From assembly GCF_002119725.1 (NCBI RefSeq), contig NZ_CP021109.1, forward strand, positions 4,278,001 through 4,342,000: a stretch of 64,000 bases of DNA. The letters run 5' to 3'. Shown one piece after another: positions 8,640-17,422 of the stretch (positions within the stretch are counted from its first letter, which is position 1; each line of letters starts with the position of its first letter). The position numbers and the translations under genes were made by a program. The notes under the pieces are model-generated. The model was not told the DNA's origin. It ran no database searches and worked only from the letters and a program-made list of their open reading frames with translations. Origin of the DNA: Bordetella genomosp. 9 (GTDB lineage Bacteria; Pseudomonadota; Gammaproteobacteria; Burkholderiales; Burkholderiaceae_B).

Positions 8640-8701
8640 CGCCGGCATCTGACCATTAATCCCCGCACGGCCCTGCCGCGCGCGACTCCAGGTAAATCGA
8701 A

Positions 8702-10138
8702 TTGGAAATCATCGAAACATCGCGGCCCGGCAAAGGCGCCGATAAAGGTTCCGCCAACCCCGCCGGCAGCGGCAGCCCCGGCGGCAACGCTGCTGGCGAC
8801 GCCGCGGCGGCGCGCGCCGGCGGCCGCGCACCGCGCGTCGGCTTCGTCAGCCTGGGCTGTCCCAAGGCGCTCGTCGATTCCGAGCGCATCCTGACGCAGT
8901 TGCGCACCGAAGGCTACGAGGTCACGCCATCGTACGACGATGCCGACGTGGTGGTCGTCAATACCTGCGGCTTCATCGACAGCGCCAAAGCGGAGTCGCT
9001 GGAAGCCATCGGCGAAGCGCTGGCCGAGAACGGCAAGGTGATCGTGACGGGCTGCATGGGCGTCGAGGAATCCGCCATCCGCAGCGTGCATCCGAGCGTG
9101 CTTGCCGTAACGGGCCCCCAGCAGTACGAGCAGGTGGTGCGCGCCGTGCACGACGCGGCGCCGCCCCAGGCGCAGCACAATCCCTATGTGGACTTGGTGC
9201 CGCCGCAGGGAGTCAAACTGACGCCGCGTCACTACGCCTACCTGAAAATCTCCGAGGGCTGCAATCACCGCTGCAGCTTCTGCATCATTCCGTCGATGCG
9301 CGGCGACCTGGTCAGCCGCCCTGTCGGCGACGTATTGAACGAAGCCGAGCGTCTGGTGAAGGCGGGCGTGAAGGAACTGCTGGTGATATCGCAAGACACC
9401 AGCGCGTATGGCGTCGATCTGAAGTACCGCACCGGGTTCTGGAACGGCCGGCCCGTCAAGACCCGCATGACCGAGCTGTGCGACGCGCTTTCAGAGTTGG
9501 GCGTGTGGACCCGTCTGCACTACGTCTATCCTTATCCGCACGTCGATGAAGTGATTCCGCTGATGGCGCAGGGTAAGGTGCTGCCCTACCTGGACATCCC
9601 TTTCCAGCATGCCAGCCCGCGCATCCTGAAGGCGATGAAACGTCCGGCATTCGAGGACAAGACGCTGGCGCGCATCAAGCGCTGGCGCGAGGAATGCCCG
9701 GATCTGACGCTGCGCTCCACCTTCATCGTCGGCTTCCCCGGCGAAACCGAGGAAGACTTCCAGTACCTGCTGGACTGGATGAGCGAGGCGCAGTTGGACC
9801 GTGTCGGCTGTTTCCAATATTCGCCGGTGGAAGGCGCGCCCGCGAATGCGCTTGACAACCCGGTCCCCGACGAGGTGAAGCAGGAACGCTGGGAGCGTTT
9901 CATGGCGCACCAGCAGGCGATTTCCGCCGCCCGCCTGCAGGCCCGGATCGGCCGGCAGATCGATGTGCTGATCGACGAGGTGGACGAGGACGGCGCGATC
10001 GGACGCAGTAGCGCCGATGCGCCGGAAATCGATGGCTGTGTGTATGTGGCCTCGGAGAAGCCGCTGCAGCCGGGAGATCTCGTCCGCGTCACCGTGACGG
10101 ACGCGGACGAATACGATCTCTGGGGCGACGCGCAGTAA
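8702..10138 (+). CDS. rimO: ribosomal protein uS12 methylthiotransferase RimO
   Basis: 478 residues. Radical-SAM enzyme that methylthiolates the conserved Asp88 of ribosomal protein S12. The UPF0004 N-terminal domain supplies cluster ligands C53 (LGCPKALVDSE), C89 (NTCGFID) and C118 (GCMGVEE). The radical-SAM motif is C187-x3-C191-x2-C194 (SEGCNHRCSFC). A TRAM domain closes the protein (IGRQIDVLIDEV onward). The start is TTG at 8702: a TAA lies in frame at 8693 and the first in-frame ATG would remove the cluster-binding domain. The ~45-residue Gly/Ala-rich leader before RVGFVSLGCPK is longer than I expect for the family. Confidence 0.95.
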   Translation: MEIIETSRPGKGADKGSANPAGSGSPGGNAAGDAAAARAGGRAPRVGFVSLGCPKALVDSERILTQLRTEGYEVTPSYDDADVVVVNTCGFIDSAKAESLEAIGEALAENGKVIVTGCMGVEESAIRSVHPSVLAVTGPQQYEQVVRAVHDAAPPQAQHNPYVDLVPPQGVKLTPRHYAYLKISEGCNHRCSFCIIPSMRGDLVSRPVGDVLNEAERLVKAGVKELLVISQDTSAYGVDLKYRTGFWNGRPVKTRMTELCDALSELGVWTRLHYVYPYPHVDEVIPLMAQGKVLPYLDIPFQHASPRILKAMKRPAFEDKTLARIKRWREECPDLTLRSTFIVGFPGETEEDFQYLLDWMSEAQLDRVGCFQYSPVEGAPANALDNPVPDEVKQERWERFMAHQQAISAARLQARIGRQIDVLIDEVDEDGAIGRSSADAPEIDGCVYVASEKPLQPGDLVRVTVTDADEYDLWGDAQ

Positions 10139-10140
10139 GC

Positions 10141-10157
10141 AGGCCGCGGGGCGGCCT
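10141..10157. terminator. bidirectional stem-loop between rimO and the ferritin-like gene
   Basis: AGGCCGC-GGG-GCGGCCT, a perfect 7-bp GC stem with a 3-nt loop, sits exactly between the rimO stop and the stop of the converging ferritin-like gene. No T tract follows, so it may act as a weak or Rho-assisted terminator. Confidence 0.5.
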
Positions 10158-10714
10158 CAGGCCAGGAAGTCCGACAGGTCGTCGGCGTGCTCCTCTTCGA
10201 CCGCCAGGATTTCTTCAAGCAGGCGGCGCGTGGTCGGATCCTTGTCGCCGATGTAATCGACCATCTGGCGATAGCTGTCGATGGCGATACGCTCGGCGAC
10301 CAGGTTTTCCTTGATCATGTCTTCGAGCGAGCCGGCCTCGACATACTCGGAGTGGCTGCGCCGGGTGATGCCTTCAGGATTCAGATTCGGTGCGCCGCCC
10401 AGCTGGACGATGCGTTCGGCCAGCCGGTCCGCATGCTCCTGTTCCTGGGCGGCATGTTCGGCGAACTCCGCCGCCACCGGTTCGGCATTCATGCCTCTGG
10501 CCATGAAGAAGTGGCGCTTGTAGCGCAGCACACAGACGATTTCGGTGGCCAGCGCCTCATTGAGCAAACGCAGCACGGTTTCGCGATCCGCGCGGTAGCC
10601 GTCGGTGACCGCGCCTTCCTCCAGCCCCTGGCGGGCCTTCTTGCGGATGGTCTGGACGTCGACCTGGAAGCTGCCCGCGTGTCCGGGTGCGTTTTGCGCG
10701 TTTTGCATGTCCAT
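10157..10714 (-). CDS. ferritin-like (bacterioferritin-type) protein
   Basis: 185 residues forming a four-helix ferritin-like bundle. Candidate di-iron ligands are the Glu in LNEALATEI (53-58), the EQEH motif at 91-94, Glu in VAERIA (~141) and the EEEH motif at 173-176; the repeated E-x-x-H spacing is the family hallmark. It should bind or oxidise iron, or protect DNA, in the cytoplasm. Start ATG at 10714 follows AAAGGAGA with good spacing; a second in-frame ATG lies at 10708. Monocistronic, converging on rimO. I cannot tell storage bacterioferritin from a related oxidase; no haem-binding Met is obvious. Confidence 0.82.
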   Translation of the reverse strand: MDMQNAQNAPGHAGSFQVDVQTIRKKARQGLEEGAVTDGYRADRETVLRLLNEALATEIVCVLRYKRHFFMARGMNAEPVAAEFAEHAAQEQEHADRLAERIVQLGGAPNLNPEGITRRSHSEYVEAGSLEDMIKENLVAERIAIDSYRQMVDYIGDKDPTTRRLLEEILAVEEEHADDLSDFLA

Positions 10715-11011
10715 ATCGCTCTCTCCTTTACTTATATCGGCGTTGGGAAAACCGGCGCGAAGGCGCCGGCCCGATGGCAAATCAGCATAGGACCGGGCAC
10801 GAGAGGCGCTGTGTCGAAACGTGTCGGCCTGGTCCTGCATGCAGCTCGTCGTCGCGTGAAATGTGCGTAAACTACCGAGCTTTTTCCGGCCCCCGGAGGC
10901 AAGTTTCGGGCCTGGGCCGGGCTCGCAATCTGTCGCGGCGCGTCGGCGCGGCGGCCTCTGGCCGACGCCCGTCTCGCGCCCTTGCGACGCAAACCTGTGC
11001 TGAACCAATTC

Positions 11012-11596
11012 ATGACACTCGAAAACATTTGTGTGTACTGCGGCTCGAATGCCGGCCGCCAGCCGGTTTACGCGGAAGCGGCCCGCGCGTTCGGCCATGA
11101 GCTGGCGCGCCGCGGCCTGACGCTGGTATATGGCGGCTCCAGCGCCGGGATCATGGGCATCCTGGCCAACGCGGTGCTGGAAGAAGGCGGGCGGGTGATA
11201 GGCGTTATTCCCGAAGCACTGGTGCAAAAGGAACTCGCCCATCGCAACCTGACGGAACAGCACATCGTGACGTCGATGCACGAACGCAAAACCCTGATGG
11301 CCGAAAAGGCCGATGCCTTCGTCGCCCTGCCTGGCGGCGTGGGCACGCTGGAAGAGATTTTCGAAACCTGGACCTGGGCGCAGTTGGGCTTCCATGCGAA
11401 GCCATGCGGCTTGCTCAATATCGCGGGTTATTTCGACAAGCTGACGGCCTTTCTCGACCACACCGTGGAGGAAGCCTTCATGCGGCCGCAGCATCGCGCC
11501 ATGCTGGCCGTCGAAAGCGACCCGGGACGTCTGCTCGAGCGGTTCGCCGGCTATGCGCCGCCCACCGTGTCGAAGTGGATCGAGCCGGCCAAGTAG
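11012..11596 (+). CDS. LOG-family nucleoside-5'-monophosphate phosphoribohydrolase (TIGR00730)
   Basis: 194 residues. Members release the base from nucleoside 5'-monophosphates, including cytokinin ribotides in plant-associated bacteria. The fold starts ICVYCGSNAG, with GGSSAGIMG (phosphate loop) and the diagnostic PGGVGTLEEIFE containing the catalytic Glu; MHERKTLMAEKADAF precedes it as in the LOG proteins. ATG at 11012 was taken because it immediately precedes the conserved TLENICVYCGS. The 297 bp before it, back to the ferritin-like gene start, hold no gene. In Bordetella-type bacteria the likely role is nucleotide salvage; a hormone role is not implied. Confidence 0.88.
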   Translation: MTLENICVYCGSNAGRQPVYAEAARAFGHELARRGLTLVYGGSSAGIMGILANAVLEEGGRVIGVIPEALVQKELAHRNLTEQHIVTSMHERKTLMAEKADAFVALPGGVGTLEEIFETWTWAQLGFHAKPCGLLNIAGYFDKLTAFLDHTVEEAFMRPQHRAMLAVESDPGRLLERFAGYAPPTVSKWIEPAK

Positions 11597-11671
11597 ACCG
11601 CCGCTGGCGAGGGCGCAGCGCGCGCCGCATCGCCGCTGACCCCGCACTCCCCGCATCGACCGGACCAAGCC

Positions 11672-12211
11672 ATGACCGCCACCGACGCCACCACCGAACA
11701 ATTGCTGCGCGATTACTTCCGCGCCAAGGACGAAAACCGGCCCTGGTTCATGGCCCGCGCTTTCGCGCCCGACGCGCGCCTGCGCATGGTATTGAAGACC
11801 TCAACCATCGCATTTCCGTCCGAGGTTTCGGGCGAGCCGGCCATTGCCGACACGCTGGTGCGCAAGTTCGGCCAGACTTACGAGAACGTGCACACGTTCT
11901 ACCTGGACCGCCCTGCCCCCGGCGCCGTGCTGACCTCGTTCAGCTGCGGCTGGATGGTCGCCATGACGGAGAAAGCTTCCGGCAATGTCCGCGTAGGGTG
12001 GGGACGCTACGACTGGCGTTTCCGCCACGCGCCGCACCGGGTGGAACATCTGACGATCACCATCGACTCGATGGAAACGCTGGCGCCGGAAGCGATGCCG
12101 GAAATCCTCGGCTGGATAACCCAGTTGCCCTACCCGTGGCTCGATAGGGCGGCGCTTGCCGGCGCCCCAGACCTTCCGGCACTCGCCGGCCTGCGCGCAC
12201 TCGCGGACTGA
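11672..12211 (+). CDS. NTF2/SnoaL-like protein
   Basis: 179 residues. The N-terminal helix EQLLRDYFRAKDENRPWFMARAFAPDARLRM, followed by a beta-rich region ending in FRHAPHRVEHLTITIDSME, fits the cone-shaped NTF2/SnoaL fold that serves both enzymes and small-molecule binding proteins. No catalytic Asp/His pair can be assigned with confidence. The last ~50 residues (PEILGWITQLPYPWLDRAAL) are extra to the core. It follows the LOG gene by 75 bp on the same strand and may share its transcript. Its stop lies 4 bp from the stop of the converging 850-residue protein gene. Confidence 0.6.
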   Translation: MTATDATTEQLLRDYFRAKDENRPWFMARAFAPDARLRMVLKTSTIAFPSEVSGEPAIADTLVRKFGQTYENVHTFYLDRPAPGAVLTSFSCGWMVAMTEKASGNVRVGWGRYDWRFRHAPHRVEHLTITIDSMETLAPEAMPEILGWITQLPYPWLDRAALAGAPDLPALAGLRALAD

Positions 12212-12215
12212 GCGG

Positions 12216-14768
12216 TCAGCCGCCGCCGGAGATCGGCGTCTCCGCTCGCGCCAAGGGTGCGAGGTGATAGTGAAGCTCGAGGGGCCGCAGCAGCTCACGC
12301 GTCCATTCACCGGAAGCATCCCGCGTCAGCCGCATTTCGCAAAACACTGCGCCGCGGCTCCGCGATCCATCCAGTAGCACGCCCTCCAGATCGTCGCCAT
12401 TCCAGGCGGCCACCGAGGTCAGCGGCTCCCATGTGACGTTCAGCCCGATCGAATAGGAGCCGTCCGCGTATCGTTTCACGTCGGCGTGCGTCTCCGCGCC
12501 TCCGCCAAGGAGGACGGCGCGGCCGTCCGCAAGCCTGACCGGCGACTCATCACGGAGCGCGGCGAAGGCCTCGTACAGCATGTTGCCGATCGACTGCGTG
12601 GCGAAAGCGCTGAGCGCGAGCGTGTCGGGACCTGCCAGACGCTGCAGGGCGAGCAACGCCCGATACAGGCCCGCGACGTGGGATGCCGCATCGCCGCCGG
12701 CGGCGGCCGGCGCCGGGCGCGAAGAGGTGTAGGGCACATACCTTCCGCTCGGGTCCACGCCGCACACGGAAAACCCGGCGGAGCGGCGGTCGATACCGTC
12801 CAGCGCCAATTGCCTGTCGAGTTCTATCTCTTGCGGGCCATCCGCAGTGGCAAGGCACCGGCGTACGGGTTTCACTGGCGGCATTGGCGTATTCAGCATG
12901 AATTCCGTTAACCGGCGATGCTGGTCACCCGTCAATACCAGATCGGCGCGCCCGGCAGCCGCGTCATACCGCACGCCGAACTGCTCGGCCACCGCCTGAC
13001 GCAATTTGGCAGACCAGCCGGCAGCCGAAGGCGGACGCGGCGCGCTTTGCGCATCGCCGTTTGCCGCCTGCAGGACGTCCTGCAAGGCGCCGGCCAGCAA
13101 GGACCCGAGCTCCAGAAGCCGGTACACATGCCTGACGCGCATCCATTCGGGATCCGATTCCGGTACGCCGGCGTCTTCCAAGCCGTCGATCAAAAGCATG
13201 CCGGCGTCCAACAAGCCGGAAACCAGGCATGGCATCACGGCGGCGAACGAGTGCGAATGCCCCGCGCCGGCCTGACCGCCCTGGCTCTGCCGCGCCGCGG
13301 CGTCGACGATGCGCGCGCATAAAGCAGCGCGATCCTCGGCGCCCGACAGCTCGAAGCTATCGCGCGCCGCACAGACTTCCCGCACGGCGTGCGCACAATC
13401 GCGCAGCGCCCCGACCACCTCGGGCAAAGACGCCGCCGCTCCTTCGGCCAGGCGCAACAGGGATACGGCGCGCGCGGCAGCGATCTCCATCAGGGGGGCG
13501 CTGCGTGACGTCGCTTCCTCCTTCAATGCCTTGGAATCGATGCTCAGGCCGACGTCGCCGAACGCGTTGGCGCAGCGGCGCAGGGCGGCGATTTCCGGTT
13601 CGCTCAACGCCGCCAGCGAAGACCGCTGAAGCGGGCCGTCCGGATTGTCCGGGCTGCGCAGATGCGTGTGAAGAATATCCGCCACGGCCGTCCGCAGCCT
13701 TTCGGCAGCATCGGCCGGCACCTCCCTGCCGGCCGCTTCAATGGCCTGCTTCCAGTCGGCGTACGCGCGTGCGGCGGTCTCCAGCTGGCGTACCGCATCG
13801 ATGCGCGGGCACGGGCCGGCGGCGTTTCTCAGCGCGTCCAGGCAAAGCGCCATTCTGTCCGCCATGACCGCGGCCCGCGCCTCGTTCGCGTCCGGCGCGG
13901 GCGATGGCAACGCGCCAGCAGCGGCCTGCCCGGAGTCGCGGGCAACGACGCCGTTCACTTGACTGAGCGCGCGATCGAGGAGCCGCAGCAGGGACTGCCG
14001 GCGTTCGCGCAGCTCGGGCGATCGGTGTTGCGCGACGACATCGCGCCGCGCGTTCTCGTCCAAACCGCGTATCGCGGAAAGATCGGGTTCAGCCAAATTG
14101 GCCAGCGCGTTGCGCAGCAGCAGTTCCGGCATGCCCTGCATATCCTGCGCCGCCTGCAGGGACACGGCCAGCCGGGCGCAAGCGCGATCCACATCTTCCG
14201 ATGGCGCCTTCGTTCGCATGGCCTGCGCCAGGCCGCGCAAAGGCGCCGCGACGGTGCGCCGCTCGAGCTCCAGGTCGAGAACGGCAACGAGCACATCTCG
14301 CGCTGCACGCGCCGATGCGCTGTCGTTGTCTTGCATCTGCTTGTCGATCCCGCATGCGACCCGCAAGGCGAGCAGCTGATCAGTCGCCGCCGTTCGACAG
14401 TAGCGCCTGGCGGTCATGTCCAACACGTCTAGCTGGACGGACTTCGCGCAACCGCCCGCCACACGCGCCAGCAACTGCTCGATTCCCGCCTGGTCGGGCG
14501 CCGCCTGGGCCTGGCTCGGCGGGCATGGCCGTGTGATGCTGGCGGACCAGTCGCGCATGGCGCGAACCCGGCCGGAAGCCGTCAGGCGCGCATAGAGAAG
14601 GGACACTCCCCCGCGCAGCGCGGAGCATGGCCCCCGTTCGCGCAGCAGGCGCAGCACGCGGCGGACCCTTCCAGGGCGTGTAGAGAAGGTGCGCCGGCCC
14701 AGCTCGGGGACGGTGGCGGGCAACGCCGTGGCGGCGTCCTGAGGGGCGCTTGCGGCAATGGTCATCAT
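12216..14768 (-). CDS. large unrecognised protein, possible secreted effector
   Basis: 850 residues and no family recognised. The N terminus (about 1-25) is rich in Ala, Thr, Ser and Pro with no hydrophobic core, so no Sec signal. Residues ~27-75 are Arg-rich. About 80-560 is predicted mostly helical, with many Ala/Arg/Asp stretches. About 570-850 changes character to mixed alpha/beta (VSAWEP-like strands, GLNVTWEPLTSVAAWNGDDLEGVLLDGS). No transmembrane segment, ATP motif or cysteine cluster is evident. ATG at 14768 or 14765 follows TAGGAG. The gene stands alone. Its non-hydrophobic Ser/Thr/Ala N terminus resembles type III secretion signals, but this is only a hypothesis; a cytoplasmic protein is equally possible. 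Codon use looks like its neighbours. Confidence 0.65.
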   Translation of the reverse strand: MMTIAASAPQDAATALPATVPELGRRTFSTRPGRVRRVLRLLRERGPCSALRGGVSLLYARLTASGRVRAMRDWSASITRPCPPSQAQAAPDQAGIEQLLARVAGGCAKSVQLDVLDMTARRYCRTAATDQLLALRVACGIDKQMQDNDSASARAARDVLVAVLDLELERRTVAAPLRGLAQAMRTKAPSEDVDRACARLAVSLQAAQDMQGMPELLLRNALANLAEPDLSAIRGLDENARRDVVAQHRSPELRERRQSLLRLLDRALSQVNGVVARDSGQAAAGALPSPAPDANEARAAVMADRMALCLDALRNAAGPCPRIDAVRQLETAARAYADWKQAIEAAGREVPADAAERLRTAVADILHTHLRSPDNPDGPLQRSSLAALSEPEIAALRRCANAFGDVGLSIDSKALKEEATSRSAPLMEIAAARAVSLLRLAEGAAASLPEVVGALRDCAHAVREVCAARDSFELSGAEDRAALCARIVDAAARQSQGGQAGAGHSHSFAAVMPCLVSGLLDAGMLLIDGLEDAGVPESDPEWMRVRHVYRLLELGSLLAGALQDVLQAANGDAQSAPRPPSAAGWSAKLRQAVAEQFGVRYDAAAGRADLVLTGDQHRRLTEFMLNTPMPPVKPVRRCLATADGPQEIELDRQLALDGIDRRSAGFSVCGVDPSGRYVPYTSSRPAPAAAGGDAASHVAGLYRALLALQRLAGPDTLALSAFATQSIGNMLYEAFAALRDESPVRLADGRAVLLGGGAETHADVKRYADGSYSIGLNVTWEPLTSVAAWNGDDLEGVLLDGSRSRGAVFCEMRLTRDASGEWTRELLRPLELHYHLAPLARAETPISGGG

Positions 14769-15018
14769 GGACTCCTACGGACTGGCAAGGCGGAATCGAG
14801 AACCAGCGCCGCGCGACACGGAATGAACGCAGGACGCTGGCTCGATCGGCTCCATCCTAGGAAGGTCGGCCAGCCTTTTCTGTCACCGGCAGGCGCTTTC
14901 CCTACCGCCGGCATCGGAAAACCGGCTCGGAAAACTCCGACGGCGGCGCGCCGCGAGCTACGATAGCGGGACGCCGCGCTGCTCTTCCGCTGCCGGCACT
15001 ACCCCTCTCCCCACGGAC

Positions 15019-15645
15019 ATGAACATCGAAGCCGCCCACCGTATCGCCGACCTGGATGCCCTGACAGCCCTGTACGGCGCGCCCAACGAGACATCGCTGC
15101 TCAAGGAAGTTGCGACGCTGCATCCCGACTATTGCGCCTTCATCCGGGCCGCGCCCTTCGCCGCCTTGGCGACCAGCGGACCGGGCGGCCTGGACGTCTC
15201 GCCGCGCGGCGACGCCCCGGGTTTCGTGGAAATCCAGGATGAAAGGACCCTGCTGCTGCCCGACCGGCGCGGCAACAACCGCATCGACAGTCTGCGCAAC
15301 GTCATTGCGGACCCGCGGGTGGCGCTGCTTTTCCTGATACCCGGGATCGGCGAAACGCTAAGGGTGAATGGGCGCGCCGAAATCACGGTAGACCCGGCCT
15401 TGCTGGAACGGCTTGCGGTCGACGGCAAGGCGCCGCGTTCCGTACTGATCGTGCACGTGGAAGCGGTGTACTTCCAGTGCTCGCGCGCCGTGGTGCGATC
15501 GCGACTGTGGGATCCCGCGACACAACTGCCGCGCACCGCCCTTCCCAGCACCGGGCAGATCCTGCGCGACCTGGCCGGCACCGGGTTCGACGGCGACCGC
15601 TACGACCGCGAACTGCCGGAGCGTGTAAGGAACACTTTGTATTGA
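15019..15645 (+). CDS. pyridoxamine 5'-phosphate oxidase-family FMN protein (MSMEG_1061-like)
   Basis: 208 residues with the split-barrel flavin fold. FAALATSGPGGLDVSPRGDAPGFV and LLLPDRRGNNRIDSLRNVIADPRVALLFLIPG are characteristic of the flavin-binding PNPOx-like MSMEG_1061 group. The region PxG-ETLRVNGRAEI completes the barrel. It should bind FMN in the cytoplasm and act as an oxidoreductase of unknown substrate; it is not the vitamin B6 enzyme PdxH. Transcribed alone, diverging from the 850-residue protein across 250 bp in which no regulatory site was recognised, and converging on fmt. Confidence 0.8.
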   Translation: MNIEAAHRIADLDALTALYGAPNETSLLKEVATLHPDYCAFIRAAPFAALATSGPGGLDVSPRGDAPGFVEIQDERTLLLPDRRGNNRIDSLRNVIADPRVALLFLIPGIGETLRVNGRAEITVDPALLERLAVDGKAPRSVLIVHVEAVYFQCSRAVVRSRLWDPATQLPRTALPSTGQILRDLAGTGFDGDRYDRELPERVRNTLY

Positions 15646-15692
15646 GACAGCCCCGGGGTTGGCGCCTGGGGGGCGGACCGGCGCGCCGGCGC

Positions 15693-16637
15693 TCAGGCCG
15701 GGGGCTGCCAGCCGCGGATGAAGACCTCTGCTTCCTGGCGCTTGCCCCCGGCGCGCTGCAATTCCTGCAGGCGCAGGATGCCGTCCGCCGTGGCGATATC
15801 GATGCCAGCCGGCGTGGCGCGCAGCACGGAGCCGGGCAATGCGGCCGGCGCGCCCGGCAGCGCCTCGGCGCGCCACACCTTTACGGGATCGCCGAGACCC
15901 GGCAGGCGGATCGTGGCGCCGGGAACCGGATTGAAGGCCCGCACCCGCCGCGCAAGGACATCGGCGGCCAGCGAACAATCCAGCGGAGCTTCTGCCTTGT
16001 CGAGTTTGGCGGCATAGGTGACGCCTTCCGCCGGCTGGGGCACTGGCGTGAGTCCGCCGGCCGCCAGGGCCTGCAACGCCTCTACGATGGCGGTCGCGCC
16101 CAGGGGGGCAAGCGCATCGTGCAGAGCGGCTGCCGTCTGCGCCGGCCCGATCGGGAGCTTGCGCACCAGCAGCATATCGCCGGTATCCAAACCGGCATCC
16201 ATCTGCATGATCGTGATGCCGGTTTCCGCATCGCCAGCCTCAATGGCGCGCTGGATGGGCGCGGCGCCGCGCCAGCGCGGCAGCAGGCTGGCGTGGATGT
16301 TCAGGCAGCCGTGCGGCGGCAGGTCCAACACCCATTGCGGCAGGATCAGTCCGTAGGCGGCGACGACCATGACGTCCGCCTCGGCGGCGCGCAAATGGTC
16401 GTGCGCCTGGGCCGCGTCTTCGGGATAACGGCCGTCCAGCCGGAGACTGCGGGGCTGCGCTACAGGGATGCCGGCCGCCACCGCGGCTTGCTTGACGGGG
16501 CTCGGCGCGAGTTTCAGGCCACGCCCCGCCGGGCGGTCAGGCTGCGTGAGAACCAGGGGAACGGTATGGCCGGCGGCCAGGATGGCGTCCAGCGCAAGAC
16601 GGGCGAACTCGGGCGTACCGGCGAAAACAACGCGCAT
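15693..16637 (-). CDS. fmt: methionyl-tRNA formyltransferase Fmt
   Basis: 314 residues, the usual Fmt length. It formylates initiator Met-tRNA with 10-formyl-THF. The N-terminal formyltransferase domain begins MRVVFAGTPEFA and carries the catalytic stretch HASLLPRWRGAAPIQ with the Asn-His-Asp set (N in CLNIHASLL, D in DAGLDTGDML). The C-terminal OB-like tRNA-binding domain follows. ATG at 16637 begins the conserved sequence; in-frame upstream codons would extend into def and were rejected. It follows def by 2 nt on the same strand. A 12-bp palindrome (CCGGCGCGCCGG, 15678-15689) lies just past the stop. Confidence 0.96.
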   Translation of the reverse strand: MRVVFAGTPEFARLALDAILAAGHTVPLVLTQPDRPAGRGLKLAPSPVKQAAVAAGIPVAQPRSLRLDGRYPEDAAQAHDHLRAAEADVMVVAAYGLILPQWVLDLPPHGCLNIHASLLPRWRGAAPIQRAIEAGDAETGITIMQMDAGLDTGDMLLVRKLPIGPAQTAAALHDALAPLGATAIVEALQALAAGGLTPVPQPAEGVTYAAKLDKAEAPLDCSLAADVLARRVRAFNPVPGATIRLPGLGDPVKVWRAEALPGAPAALPGSVLRATPAGIDIATADGILRLQELQRAGGKRQEAEVFIRGWQPPA

Positions 16638-16639
16638 CG

Positions 16640-17152
16640 TCAGGCCCGCACTGCTTCGCGTTCGGCCTTGCGCAGCTTGGTGCGGATGCGGTTCTGCTTG
16701 AGCGGGGAGAGATATTCGACGAAAACCTTGCCGTCCAGATGGTCCAGCTCGTGCTGGACGCATACCGCGAGCAGCCCTTCGGCTTCCATTTCGTAGGGCT
16801 TGCCGTCGATGTCCAGCGCCTTGAACCGGATGCGCGCGCTGCGCTGCACCTCGTCATAGACGCCCGGCACGGACAGGCAGCCTTCCTCGTATGTCTGCTT
16901 CTCCTCGCTTTTCCAGGTGATTTCCGGATTGATCAGGACCAGCAGCTGGTTCGCCTCTTCGGACACGTCGATAACGACGACGCGCTCGTGCACATCGACC
17001 TGCGTGGCAGCCAGGCCCACGCCGGGCGCGTCGTACATGGTTTCCGCCATGTCACGCACCAGTTGACGGATACGGTCGTCCACCTCCGCCACCGGTTTCG
17101 CCTTGATGTGCAAACGCGGATTGGGATAGTGGAGGATGTTCAGCAAGGCCAT
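16640..17152 (-). CDS. def: peptide deformylase Def
   Basis: 170 residues. Metalloenzyme that removes the N-formyl group from new proteins; it acts after Fmt. All three motifs are present: GVGLAATQ (44-51), EGCLSVPG with metal ligand C92, and QHELDHLDG with H134, E135 and H138. ATG at 17152 gives the standard start MALLNILHYPNPRL; an in-frame upstream start would add 21 unrelated residues. Forms a two-gene operon with fmt and diverges from dprA. Confidence 0.97.
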   Translation of the reverse strand: MALLNILHYPNPRLHIKAKPVAEVDDRIRQLVRDMAETMYDAPGVGLAATQVDVHERVVVIDVSEEANQLLVLINPEITWKSEEKQTYEEGCLSVPGVYDEVQRSARIRFKALDIDGKPYEMEAEGLLAVCVQHELDHLDGKVFVEYLSPLKQNRIRTKLRKAEREAVRA

Positions 17153-17218
17153 GGAAAAGCGCTTATCCCGGTACGGCGGCAGCCGGCCAGGAGGTAACGG
17201 TGAAGGTTGGGACAACCA

Positions 17219-17234
17219 TGATGATAATTCATCA
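17219..17234. promoter_or_regulatory. inverted repeat in the def-dprA divergent region
   Basis: TGATGA-TAAT-TCATCA, perfect 6-bp arms, inside an AT-rich patch (17217-17270) that stands out from the GC-rich surroundings between def (start 17152) and dprA (start 17423). This patch is the likely location of the promoters for both genes. The palindrome could bind a dimeric regulator; no known consensus was matched. Confidence 0.4.
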
Positions 17235-17422
17235 AGCGTTTGATTTCTAATAGTTTTCGGCTAAACGCCGGATAGCGCGCCGCGATGCCGCCCCTTGCCT
17301 GCAGACCGGCCGCTGGGGCGCGCGCCATGGCCGCCCCAACAAGGCCACTGGAGGGCGCCGGCGCGGACGCCCGCATCACGCTGGAATCGCCCGAGGCAGA
17401 CCGCCGTGCGACACTGCGGCCC

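Noticed and set aside
15678..15689. 12-bp palindrome CCGGCGCGCCGG as an operator near fmt
   Set aside because: In such GC-rich DNA short CG palindromes are frequent; it lies past the fmt stop and has no T tract.
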